Shown here one piece after another: positions 1 to 8,067 of a DNA stretch of 32,792 nt (the first letter of the stretch is position 1; each line of letters begins with the position of its first letter). The stretch lies in the NCBI GenBank assembly GCA_947072905.1, contig CAMTKF010000030.1, positions 1-32,792 on the forward strand, given 5' to 3'. The DNA comes from an uncultured Bacteroidales bacterium. Lineage in GTDB: Bacteria > Bacteroidota > Bacteroidia > Bacteroidales > Muribaculaceae. The position numbers and the translations under genes are program-made. Under the pieces are notes generated by a model. It ran no database searches. It was not told where the DNA came from and saw nothing but the letters and a program-made list of their open reading frames with translations.

Positions 1-66
1 TCCGAAGAAATTACTACTTTTACTCATGGTTATTCATGGATTGTTTGGCGACACCAAAATAACCAT

Positions 67-106
67 TTAGGGCTGACTCCTGCAATAGGTGCCAGCCCTA
101 ATTTTT
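67..106 (+). terminator. Rho-independent terminator at the left edge
   Basis: A perfect 9-bp stem (67-75 paired with 93-101) with a further short inner stem is followed by five T residues (102-106), which is the plus-strand terminator pattern. It implies that a plus-strand gene ends just before it, outside or at the very edge of the window. Stop codons sit at 60-62 and 68-70 in two plus frames, but too little remains to identify that gene. A third plus frame runs open through the hairpin to 138, which is probably fortuitous. Confidence 0.6.
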
Positions 107-153
107 CAATCGCTCAAAAAAAGTTTAGCGGACAGTAATAGTAGATATTAGCT

Positions 154-214
154 AATAAACACACCAGCACCCGGGCGGTTGGTATTCAACCGCTCGGATG
201 CAGGTGTGTTTGTT
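154..214 (-). terminator. Long imperfect hairpin downstream of aroB
   Basis: Positions 154-181 and 187-214 form a 28-bp inverted repeat with four mismatches and a 5-nt loop. It lies about 30 bases beyond the aroB stop codon and is the only strong structure there, so it probably terminates the six-gene minus-strand operon. No long U-tract follows on the minus strand, so it may act as a 3'-end stabilising hairpin rather than a classical terminator. Confidence 0.55.
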
Positions 215-246
215 GGTGTTACCGATTATAGTTTGCTGAAAGGGGA

Positions 247-1317
247 TCAGATTCCCATAAGATCGCGGTAGATGTCGAGGGCCGATTTAACCTCATCGGG
301 TGTTGTCTGGCAGTCGGTCTTTACATCTCCAACGTCGGCAAGCAGTGTAAAGGCAATCAGGCCTTCCTGAGTATTTTTCTTATCGGCGTGCATGTATTTG
401 AGCAGCTCGGGATAGTCGTTGCAGTCTATGTCGAAAGCTCCGTAATTTTCGCGTATATAGTGTGCGAATGTATGAAGCACATCCGATGGGAATCCGAGCT
501 TGAGATGCGACAATACCAATGCCACTACAAGCCCCTGTGCCACGGCATAGCCATGTGCAATGGGCGACTTGCGCTTCAGCGCGAGCGACTCGAAGGCATG
601 CCCCACCGTATGACCCAAATTCAGTGCTTTGCGCAGCCCGGCTTCGCGGAAGTCCTGCTCTACTATGCGACTCTTGACCTGCACCGTACTCTCGATTAGC
701 GGCAGCAGTGTGTCGGCATTGAATATAGGATACACAACGCTGTAATTGAGCAGGCGGTTGAGTTCCTCGCGATTCTCAAGCAATGCGTGCTTCAGCATCT
801 CGGCATATCCCGACAGGAGTTCCTGCTGTGGCAGGGTTATAAAAAATCCGGTGGAGATAATCGTGGCCTCGGGTTCGGTAAATGTTCCAAGCTCGTTCTT
901 ATAGCCGTTGAAGTTTATTCCGGTCTTGCCGCCTACCGAAGCGTCTACAGCGCCGAGCAGCGTGGTGGGGACGTTTATCACCTTCATTCCGCGCTTGAAT
1001 GTGGCGGCTGCAAAACCTCCAAGGTCTGTCACTACACCGCCACCGACGTTTATAATAACTGAATTGCGGGTAGCGCCGGCATCTTGCAACGACTTCCATA
1101 CGGTCTGCAGGTTGTCAAGGTCTTTATTAACCTCTCCGGCCTTCACGGTGATTACTTTGGCACGTGTTGCCGACACGCTCTGCTCCAGCAGAACGGGCAG
1201 CACACACTTAGCCGTATTTTCATCTACAAGTATATATACCGGTGGATTTCCAAGGTCATCTACCAGTTTATCTATCGCCTCGCCTACAAGGTTGGTGAAT
1301 ATAAGTTTCTGAGTCAT
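247..1317 (-). CDS. aroB: 3-dehydroquinate synthase
   Basis: Converts DAHP to 3-dehydroquinate, the second step of the shikimate pathway, in the cytoplasm; family members use NAD+ and a divalent metal. The 356-residue length matches the family. Recognisable blocks are the glycine-rich VGGGVVTDLGGFAA segment, the VPTTLLGAVDASVGGKTGIN block, GYAEMLKHALL, and LNLGHTVGHAFE with the metal-ligand histidines, followed by HGYAVAQGL. It is the last gene of a minus-strand operon and starts 13 bases after the HAD hydrolase stop. The ATG start gives a normal amino terminus. aroC lies in the same operon four genes upstream. I see no truncation. Confidence in the enzyme call is high. Confidence 0.97.
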   Translation of the reverse strand: MTQKLIFTNLVGEAIDKLVDDLGNPPVYILVDENTAKCVLPVLLEQSVSATRAKVITVKAGEVNKDLDNLQTVWKSLQDAGATRNSVIINVGGGVVTDLGGFAAATFKRGMKVINVPTTLLGAVDASVGGKTGINFNGYKNELGTFTEPEATIISTGFFITLPQQELLSGYAEMLKHALLENREELNRLLNYSVVYPIFNADTLLPLIESTVQVKSRIVEQDFREAGLRKALNLGHTVGHAFESLALKRKSPIAHGYAVAQGLVVALVLSHLKLGFPSDVLHTFAHYIRENYGAFDIDCNDYPELLKYMHADKKNTQEGLIAFTLLADVGDVKTDCQTTPDEVKSALDIYRDLMGI

Positions 1318-1330
1318 ATATTGATGATTT

Positions 1331-2020
1331 TCAAAGTTGTTCTATTTTATCTAACAACTCAGAAACGTTTTTAGCACATTCCTCCATAGAATTAAATACA
1401 AAATCGGCGCCGGTCTTATACAATTCATCGCTGTGGAGCGGACCGGTGACTATTCCCACGGTGTACATTCCGGCCGAGTGCCCGGATGCAGTGCCCAAGG
1501 GCGCGTTGTCAAAAACTATGGCTTCGTCCTTGTCTACACCGGCCAGTTCAAGCCCCTTGAGATACGGTTCGGGGTGTGGTTTGCCATGAGTCACCGAAGC
1601 CGAGGTAATGCGGCGTGTGGCGGGGAATGCTCCGGGATAGTCATCATCGAGCCTTGACAGCAGTGAATTCTGTCCCGATCCTGTAACAAGCACAGTATTT
1701 ATTCCGCGGCTGCGCAGAACCTGGATAAACTCTTGTGCGAAGGGCATCACAGGTGCGCCGCCCTGAGCCACAAAATGTTTGGCTTTCAGGGCATATAAAT
1801 CTTTCTTTTCTTCTTCTGTAGCCTCACGGCCAAAGGTACGCTGTATCATCTCGTTGATTACCGATGCTCCGGTACAGCCCTCGTACAGGAAAAATTCTTC
1901 CTCACGGGCCGGGATACCGCTATCAGTCATCACGCGCATCCAGGCACGGGCGTGGTTAGGCATGGAGTCGTACAATACTCCATCCATATCTATAAGCGCT
2001 GCTTTTATCTTTCTCCCCAT
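1331..2020 (-). CDS. HAD-superfamily hydrolase, beta-phosphoglucomutase-like
   Basis: A 229-residue haloacid-dehalogenase-type phosphatase or phosphomutase. Motif I is DMDGVLYDS (residues 11-19, nucleophile Asp11 and acid/base Asp13), motif II is the VTGSG segment, a lysine lies in GKPHPEPY, and motif IV reads VFDNAPLGTASGHSAGM. Motif IV resembles the NAPLG form common in Bacteroidales homologues rather than the classical DD/ED. A cap domain sits between motifs I and II, as in the phosphatase/beta-phosphoglucomutase branch. The substrate cannot be read from sequence. Motif I is only ten residues from the start, so the ATG at 2020 must be near the true start, although it lies 65 bases inside the upstream AsmA-like frame. 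aroB follows after 13 bases. Confidence 0.88.
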   Translation of the reverse strand: MGRKIKAALIDMDGVLYDSMPNHARAWMRVMTDSGIPAREEEFFLYEGCTGASVINEMIQRTFGREATEEEKKDLYALKAKHFVAQGGAPVMPFAQEFIQVLRSRGINTVLVTGSGQNSLLSRLDDDYPGAFPATRRITSASVTHGKPHPEPYLKGLELAGVDKDEAIVFDNAPLGTASGHSAGMYTVGIVTGPLHSDELYKTGADFVFNSMEECAKNVSELLDKIEQL

Positions 2021-5000
2021 ATCTTAGGATTATTGCTGTATCTTTATTCTTTTTCTTATTTTTATTCTTCTTGTTTTTCTTTTTTTCCTTATTTGATTTT
2101 GCCTTATCTGCTTCGTCGGCAGCTGCGGGTGGCAGCGGAGCCGGAATAAGCCCTTCCTTGATGAATATCAGCGAATCGGCATGCGAGATGGTGTCTGCGT
2201 TGAGGTCGATTGTTGCAGCCGAGGGTGCAGCCATTATATTCAGGCGGGCAAAACGTGAGTTGTCAACACCGCGGCGGAACACGCTCTCTATCTGCGCCAT
2301 CAGGTTCACGCGGGTGGTATCGACAATAGGCACACTGCTGGCCACCTGGCGCTCGTTGAGCCGTGCTTTGCCCAGGCGTATCTTGTAGTCGTCAATATTA
2401 CCTTTGATATTTATGCCAAACTTGAATGGCAACGGCGACTTGAGTACAGCCACATGATAGTCGAAATTCATATTCAGGTCATTATGTCCTTGCACCCCGA
2501 GTTTGTACCTGTCGAGGTCGAATATGAACGGATATAGCTGCATCATATTGTTCTTGATGGTCATCTCGGCATTCATGTGCTTGATGATGTTGCTCTGTTT
2601 ATCCTTAAACATCAGCCACTTGCCCATTGTCTTGTATGTGTCGGGGTCGATGACCACAAGCGAGTCGCCCGATATGCGTATGGCTGCCTCGAGCGTGGGC
2701 AGCTCAAGGTTCATGGCATCGTCAATATCGCACGTGGCGGCCACATCAGCATCTATGATTCCGCCGAAGTCGCGCAACAAGGGCATTATGGAGTCTATGG
2801 CGGGCATCAGCTTGATGAACTTTTCAATGTTGAAACGTTCAACCTGCATTCCGAAACCGAATTTGATGTTTTTCATATCGGGCGACGAATACAGAGCCGA
2901 CAGGTTCACATTACCCATCTGCGACGATGCCTGCAGATTGTGCAGATTTAGAGCACCACGCGATGCCAACAGTTCGCCGCTGAAGTCATGGAACAGCATG
3001 TCGGAGTATATGATATTATGAGCCTTTAGATTCAAGCTCGCTTCTATATTCTTGGGTATCAGCAACGGGGCGAGCGAGTCGGGAGCATCAACCACAATCT
3101 TGCCCATCTCGCGCTCAAAGGCCTCATCGTCTTCCTTGGCCGCCTGTTCGAGCGAGCCAAGACTGAAGTCGGTCAATCCCTCCGACTCGCGCTTGACTGC
3201 GTATGCCGAGCCCCTGAACGTGGCACTGGCCAGTTCATTTACATCAATCGTATCGCTGAGCATCTCGAAGTTGATTTTCAACGGCGAGCGGAATCCGCGC
3301 GAAGTGAATCCCCGCTTCATGTTTGATATCTTACCGGAGATGAGGAAGTCGCTCGCTCCGAGTTTATATTGTACATTTGTGAGTACTACCGAGTCGTTGT
3401 TGAATTCGACATTGAAGTCCCTTACTCTGTTGCGTACCGGGAAGTATGGCGTATACAGCCCGGCTCGCCGAGCTTTCACATTACCCTTTATGCTCCATCC
3501 CAGCAGCATTTTACGCACAGTGCCTGATGTACCCCAGTTTATTATCTCGGCCGAATCTACCATCTGCGGATGCACACGCGGATGGCGCGCACGGCGCTGA
3601 CTCATCACGTGCCTTATGGCACGGGCATACACCGAGTCGGCCGGAATATCGGGATATGAAATCCTGATGGAATCGGCAGCACGTTCTATATTCTTGGGTA
3701 TCTTAGGGGTGTTGAGCTTGAAAGCCGAAGCATTTATATTGGCGTCTGAGATCATGAACCTCACCATAGGCGAGCCTGTAGAAATATGAGCCACGTCCAG
3801 ATCAAGGCCGAAGAGCGGACGACGGAGTTCGTTATTGAAACGGTTCATGGTAATGCGTCCATGGCCGTTGCGCATGTAGAACGCCACCGAGTCGCCCAGC
3901 ACCGTAAGGTAGAATTTACCCAGTTTGAGGTCACCGCCCATAGGCACAACTACGGTCGAATCGTGAGCAGGTGCCATATTAGCCACCCCTACCCCAAGGC
4001 TGAGATCGCTGATTTTCATGGAATATTTATCCTGCAATATCTCGGCAGAGTCCACCATGATTTTGGCGGCAAGCATAGGTGTGGAATTTATCTTCTTTTT
4101 TGTACCGAAATCAAAGCTAACATGCTTTACATCAAACATGGTGGCTGTGTCGCCCGACAGGTAATAAAAGCCGTCGAGCTTAAGGTCGCCGTTCACATTG
4201 AGCTTATGGAAGTTGTTGGTGGTGAACATCGAGGGACGGCCTTCAATGTCTACATTGGCCGTAAGACGACCTTTCATATATCCCTTGACAAGTTCTCTAA
4301 GCTGAACCGGCAGCAGGCTTATATCGGTTTTACCGGCTATTGCGGCCTTTATCAGCGGGTCGCCCGTTACCTGCGTGGCCACAAGGTTTATCATCAGGTC
4401 GGTTGCCGGGCCTACGATGCTCAGATCGCGCCCCTCAAACACGGCCCGGTCAAGGTCGTTGCCTTTAAGACTCGCAGCCAATACGCCGCTTATGTTCTTA
4501 AATCTGATTTTATCATAGCTGAATGCACCGGGCGATATGGTCAGCTCAATATCGGTATTCGGGATAGTGTCAACCGAGAGATTGAACGGCGCGGTAGACT
4601 GCACTTTAAGGTTCACGGCACACTCTGTTGAAAGCCGGCCGCCCTCAAGGCCGAATGACCTGAGGATAGAATCGGGCACGAGCGAAATCAGTTCATCAAT
4701 GCGGGTTTCTTCAATTTCAAGATTGTATTCGTTAAGTACAATGTCTTCAGTGAAATCAAGATTTACATCCACACGGCCCTTGATGAAGTTTCCAAACAAT
4801 TCAAAATCCTTCATGGCCAGCTTCATCGGTTCGTCAGGCTTCCATTTCACGGTTCCGTTTGCCCCGAAATTCAGATTTTCGAGGCTATACAGGGCAAGTT
4901 CCGGCATAGCCATGTTGCCCGATATATCCAGCGAGTAGGCCGGAGCGTCCACACCGTCTACTGCAAAAGTCTTTAGTTTAAGCTCAAGGTGCTGTCCGGT

Positions 5001-5585
5001 AGGCATATCGTAATACCTTACAGGACGCGGGCGTATGATGGCAAAGCGGTTTATGGCAATCTCAGGCACAGATACGGCAGAGGTATCGGACGAATCAGAA
5101 TCTTCGGTCTTGAAAATCATGTATCCTGCCAGATTTTCATCTACATTCAGTATATTTATACCCGGCTCAACCAGCTCTACATCATAAAGGTCGATTTTGC
5201 CACGCATCAATGCCCCTACATTTACGCCGCCTTCAAATCGTCCAAGGGTAAGCAATGTGTCAGACCATTCGGGCAGCGAATCATATTCAGCCCTGTCGAG
5301 ACGCATCATTGGCTTGGAGAGCACCGTCAGCGAGTCGAGTTCGAGCCTGAGCAAGGGCAGCTTTCCCTCCAACGACAGTTTAACCCGCTGTATCGAAACC
5401 TCAGCGTCAAGAGTTTTGTTGGCAATGCTTGTTGTGAGAGCCGTAAGGCTGTCCTCGCTTATGAGGTTTACCATACACATTACTACAGCCACAACGGTCA
5501 ATACCGCTGCCATCACCGTCCACAGGAATACCTTGAGGATGCGTCGGAGTGTTGCCATGAACCGGCTCTTAGATTCTTTTTCCAT
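1956..5585 (-). CDS. AsmA-like inner-membrane/periplasmic protein, 1209 aa
   Basis: A very large protein with one amino-terminal membrane helix (about residues 14-37). The long remainder is rich in beta-strand-like repeats typical of AsmA/TamB/YhdP-type proteins, which are thought to form periplasmic lipid-transfer bridges. I recognise the AsmA style, including the amino-terminal VKLSLEGKLPLLRLELDSL segment and many short GxLxLxNLxL-type strands. There is no enzymatic motif. The carboxyl terminus is a lysine/asparagine-rich tract of about 20 residues encoded by A-rich DNA at about 2045-2100, then about 30 residues that overlap the HAD gene. That overlap may reflect a one-base indel (see findings). 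The gene starts 2 bases after the upstream lipoprotein gene ends, so the two are almost certainly co-transcribed. A role in outer-membrane lipid homeostasis is inferred. Confidence 0.85.
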   Translation of the reverse strand: MEKESKSRFMATLRRILKVFLWTVMAAVLTVVAVVMCMVNLISEDSLTALTTSIANKTLDAEVSIQRVKLSLEGKLPLLRLELDSLTVLSKPMMRLDRAEYDSLPEWSDTLLTLGRFEGGVNVGALMRGKIDLYDVELVEPGINILNVDENLAGYMIFKTEDSDSSDTSAVSVPEIAINRFAIIRPRPVRYYDMPTGQHLELKLKTFAVDGVDAPAYSLDISGNMAMPELALYSLENLNFGANGTVKWKPDEPMKLAMKDFELFGNFIKGRVDVNLDFTEDIVLNEYNLEIEETRIDELISLVPDSILRSFGLEGGRLSTECAVNLKVQSTAPFNLSVDTIPNTDIELTISPGAFSYDKIRFKNISGVLAASLKGNDLDRAVFEGRDLSIVGPATDLMINLVATQVTGDPLIKAAIAGKTDISLLPVQLRELVKGYMKGRLTANVDIEGRPSMFTTNNFHKLNVNGDLKLDGFYYLSGDTATMFDVKHVSFDFGTKKKINSTPMLAAKIMVDSAEILQDKYSMKISDLSLGVGVANMAPAHDSTVVVPMGGDLKLGKFYLTVLGDSVAFYMRNGHGRITMNRFNNELRRPLFGLDLDVAHISTGSPMVRFMISDANINASAFKLNTPKIPKNIERAADSIRISYPDIPADSVYARAIRHVMSQRRARHPRVHPQMVDSAEIINWGTSGTVRKMLLGWSIKGNVKARRAGLYTPYFPVRNRVRDFNVEFNNDSVVLTNVQYKLGASDFLISGKISNMKRGFTSRGFRSPLKINFEMLSDTIDVNELASATFRGSAYAVKRESEGLTDFSLGSLEQAAKEDDEAFEREMGKIVVDAPDSLAPLLIPKNIEASLNLKAHNIIYSDMLFHDFSGELLASRGALNLHNLQASSQMGNVNLSALYSSPDMKNIKFGFGMQVERFNIEKFIKLMPAIDSIMPLLRDFGGIIDADVAATCDIDDAMNLELPTLEAAIRISGDSLVVIDPDTYKTMGKWLMFKDKQSNIIKHMNAEMTIKNNMMQLYPFIFDLDRYKLGVQGHNDLNMNFDYHVAVLKSPLPFKFGINIKGNIDDYKIRLGKARLNERQVASSVPIVDTTRVNLMAQIESVFRRGVDNSRFARLNIMAAPSAATIDLNADTISHADSLIFIKEGLIPAPLPPAAADEADKAKSNKEKKKNKKNKNKKKNKDTAIILRYGEKDKSSAYRYGWSIVRLHA

Positions 5586-5587
5586 TT

Positions 5588-6355
5588 CTATTCCTTAGGT
5601 CGGACGGTTATATGAAAACACGATTGCTTATACTCAAACTTCACGTAGCAGCGGCCCTGATTGCGCATATCATTCAATACCTCGGCCAACAGATTCTTCA
5701 GATCCTCAAATGTGCGTCGCGGAGCCGAAGGATCATCACAGATGAATTTTGAATAACTTATGTCGAAGGTAGTGCCGTAGGCATGAGTCGACTCCTCTGT
5801 GGCGTTGCGGTTAACGCGGCGCAGGCGTTTCACTGTGGCAGGAGTACGCAGCACACTGGTCACTTTAAGGCGATATGCTCCTCCCCCACGAGCCGCGAGC
5901 GAATCGTTGAAAGCCTTGCCAATATCGGTGAGCAGCTGCGACGCCTCCGGCACAAGAAACGGGAATGAATGTGTGAGCTCATCCAGAAAATACTCCTTGC
6001 ACGACTTCACCTCCACGAGCATCTTGTTTGTATTCAATATTTCCTCGGGCACTTTTATAGGGGTTATTCCAAGGGCCTTGGCAGCTTCGAGCTGCACGTG
6101 GTTTGAATCGTTGAAGACCTTGCGCAGCGGTCCTATGTTGTTGATACGGATACGTTGGCAGTTATCATCGGGGGCTTCATTGAGCTTCACATCGTATGGA
6201 TTATCGCTGTCGTTCAAAGACTTTAGAATCTGACTCAGCTCCTCCGACGGCTTTTCGGCACCATCTGCAAACGGTTCTTCATCGCCGCATGCTCCAAGCA
6301 TTGCAACAACCGCAGCACAAAACAATACTTTTATGAAATTATCTATAGTCCGCAT
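5588..6355 (-). CDS. DUF5715-like lipoprotein with M15/LAS-type peptidase signature
   Basis: A lipoprotein of 255 residues when started at the ATG at 6355, which gives a signal peptide ending in the lipobox LGAC. An earlier in-frame start at 6388 would overlap aroC and lengthen the n-region, so I prefer 6355. The carboxyl half carries STHAYGTTFDI (His191, Asp198 in this numbering), matching the SxHxxGxxxD zinc motif of M15/LAS peptidases, and a second histidine in CFHITVR (His248) close to the end. An arginine-rich SVLRTPATVKRLRRVNRNA segment precedes it, as in DUF5715 proteins. A periplasmic cell-wall carboxypeptidase-like role is inferred. The gene starts 10 bases after aroC and ends 2 bases before the AsmA-like gene. 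Confidence 0.82.
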   Translation of the reverse strand: MRTIDNFIKVLFCAAVVAMLGACGDEEPFADGAEKPSEELSQILKSLNDSDNPYDVKLNEAPDDNCQRIRINNIGPLRKVFNDSNHVQLEAAKALGITPIKVPEEILNTNKMLVEVKSCKEYFLDELTHSFPFLVPEASQLLTDIGKAFNDSLAARGGGAYRLKVTSVLRTPATVKRLRRVNRNATEESTHAYGTTFDISYSKFICDDPSAPRRTFEDLKNLLAEVLNDMRNQGRCYVKFEYKQSCFHITVRPKE

Positions 6356-6365
6356 CAATCGCTTC

Positions 6366-7439
6366 TTAAAATTTATGAGATTTGGCAAGCATCACGGCAT
6401 CGAGGGTACAAAGTGCCGCCATAGCCCGCACCACAGGCACTGCACGCGGCACAACGCACACATCGTGCCTGCCACGGGGATTAATAATTAACTTTTCGCC
6501 GCGCCGGTCTATCGACTCCATCGGCTGCATCAGAGTGGCTACAGGCTTAAAGGCTACATTGAAGTTAACGGGCATGCCGTTGGTGATACCGCCCTGTATA
6601 CCTCCCGAGTTATTGGCCGAGGTGGCCACACGGCCATCGGCTGTGGTAACAAACGGATCCATCACTTCCGAGCCGCGCAGGGCACAACCGGCAAATCCAA
6701 GCCCGTATTCAAATCCGTGGGCGGCATTTATCGACATCATGGCCGATGCCAGCCGCGCCTGGAATTTATCGTACACGGGTTCGCCTATGCCTGCTCCAAG
6801 CCCGCTTATAGTACAAGCCACAATTCCGCCGAGGGTATCTCCGGCCTTGCGGACTTCGGCTATCTCGTTTTGCATCATCTGCGACACCTCAGGGTAAGGA
6901 CATCTCACGGGATCGTCATATATACTGTCCTGTGAGACGTATTCAAAGCCGTCGGCTATGGCAACGCGGCCTATCCGGCGGGTGTATGCGCATATTTCTA
7001 TGCCAAGCCCCTCAAGAGCCTGCAAAGCCAATGCACCCGCAGCCACCCTCAGGGCAGTCTCGCGGGCCGATGCGCGTCCGCCGCCACGCCAGTCTCTTAT
7101 ACCGTATTTAGCCTGATAAGTGTAGTCGGCATGATTGGGCCGGAATGTATCCTTAAGGTGGTCGTAGTCAGAGCTGTGCCGGTCGGTGTTTGCTATCATG
7201 AACGCTATAGGCGTACCTGTGGTAACCCCGTTGAGCAGGCCCGAGAGAAATTGCACCTCGTCGGCTTCGTTGCGGCCACTGCCGATTTTTGTACCGGGGC
7301 GGCGCCTTGACATTTCCAAGGCAACGCGGTCAAAGTCAATTCTTACACCGGCCGGCATACCGTCAAGTATGCCCACCATAGCCCTGCCGTGGCTTTCGCC
7401 TGCGGTAGTCAGCCGCAACAACGTACCTATAGTGTTCAT
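6366..7439 (-). CDS. aroC: chorismate synthase
   Basis: Catalyses the last common step of aromatic biosynthesis, EPSP to chorismate, using reduced FMN. Family signatures are clear: TAGESHGRAMVGILDGMPAG near residue 12, RRRPGTKIGSGRNEADEVQF (residues about 46-65), the RASARETALRVAAGALA block, and RHDVCVVPRAVPVVRAMAAL close to the carboxyl end. The length of 357 residues is normal. The start overlaps the stop of ybaK by 4 bases (ATGA), indicating translational coupling. The lipoprotein gene follows after 10 bases. aroB lies three genes further on in the same direction, so both enzymes probably share a transcript. Confidence 0.97.
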   Translation of the reverse strand: MNTIGTLLRLTTAGESHGRAMVGILDGMPAGVRIDFDRVALEMSRRRPGTKIGSGRNEADEVQFLSGLLNGVTTGTPIAFMIANTDRHSSDYDHLKDTFRPNHADYTYQAKYGIRDWRGGGRASARETALRVAAGALALQALEGLGIEICAYTRRIGRVAIADGFEYVSQDSIYDDPVRCPYPEVSQMMQNEIAEVRKAGDTLGGIVACTISGLGAGIGEPVYDKFQARLASAMMSINAAHGFEYGLGFAGCALRGSEVMDPFVTTADGRVATSANNSGGIQGGITNGMPVNFNVAFKPVATLMQPMESIDRRGEKLIINPRGRHDVCVVPRAVPVVRAMAALCTLDAVMLAKSHKF

Positions 7440-7927
7440 TGCTCTACCGGAGTACTGAGGTCAGTAACAGTAGCCCCCACATAACCGATAAGGTCGGCCG
7501 GAGCCACACGCAGTTGCAGTCCGCGCACACCGGCGCTTACATATATATGCTCAAAGTCTACAGCCGTGCTGTGGAAAAAAGTGGGAAACGGTTTCTTCAT
7601 TCCTATTGGAGAACAGCCACCGCGTATATATCCCGTGAGTGGCAGCAGCTCCTTCATTGGCAGCAGCTCCACCTTCTTATATCCGGCAGCCTTTGCGGCT
7701 TTTTTCAGGTCAATCTCCTCATCGCCGGGCACCACACACACAAAGAACTTGCCGGGGCCGGCTGTGAGAACTATGGTCTTGAACACCATGGCTATATCCT
7801 CGTGCAGCTGCTCTGCCACATGACTTGCGGCGAGATTATTCTCGTCTACTTCGTAAGGAATAAGTTCGTAGGCGATTTTTGCCTTGTCGAGCAAACGCGC
7901 CACATTTGTTTTCTGGATTTTAGCCAT
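7436..7927 (-). CDS. ybaK: YbaK/EbsC-type Cys-tRNA(Pro) deacylase
   Basis: A 163-residue trans-editing protein of the YbaK/ProX family, which hydrolyses cysteine mischarged on tRNA(Pro). The recognisable parts are FKTIVLTAGPGKFFVCVVPG, with the lysine (K49 region) expected for the active site, DLKKAAKAAGYKKVELL, and the GYIRGGCSPIGMKKPFPTF block that is diagnostic of the YbaK branch. It is the first gene of the six-gene minus-strand operon, and its stop overlaps the aroC start by 4 bases. The upstream 140 bases (7928-8067) are AT-rich and separate it from the end of lptD. No convincing TAnnTTTG box was found there; TACGTTTC (minus strand, around 8017-8010) is the nearest match. Confidence 0.93.
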   Translation of the reverse strand: MAKIQKTNVARLLDKAKIAYELIPYEVDENNLAASHVAEQLHEDIAMVFKTIVLTAGPGKFFVCVVPGDEEIDLKKAAKAAGYKKVELLPMKELLPLTGYIRGGCSPIGMKKPFPTFFHSTAVDFEHIYVSAGVRGLQLRVAPADLIGYVGATVTDLSTPVEQ

Positions 7928-8067
7928 AATTCAATGTGTTTTAATTTGAATTCAGAGTCAATTTGGGGTATAGCTGACTACATTACTGATGATTACTTCA
8001 AGATTAATGCGAAACGTATTAATAATCTTAATTTTAAACTCTAAATTCTCAATTCTATAACCTTTCA

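Noticed and set aside
1-138. Open plus frame that resembles a transposase tail (HLGLTPA-like)
   Set aside because: It runs through a good terminator hairpin with a T-run at 67-106 and is only 45 codons. The resemblance is too weak to call.
3786-4631. 281-residue plus-strand ORF
   Set aside because: It lies wholly inside the AsmA-like gene on the opposite strand, has no start-site signals and no recognisable family; it is a shadow of a biased coding sequence.
7998-8032. Imperfect AT-rich hairpin after lptD
   Set aside because: The stem has a bulge and no T-tract, so it is too weak to list as a terminator.
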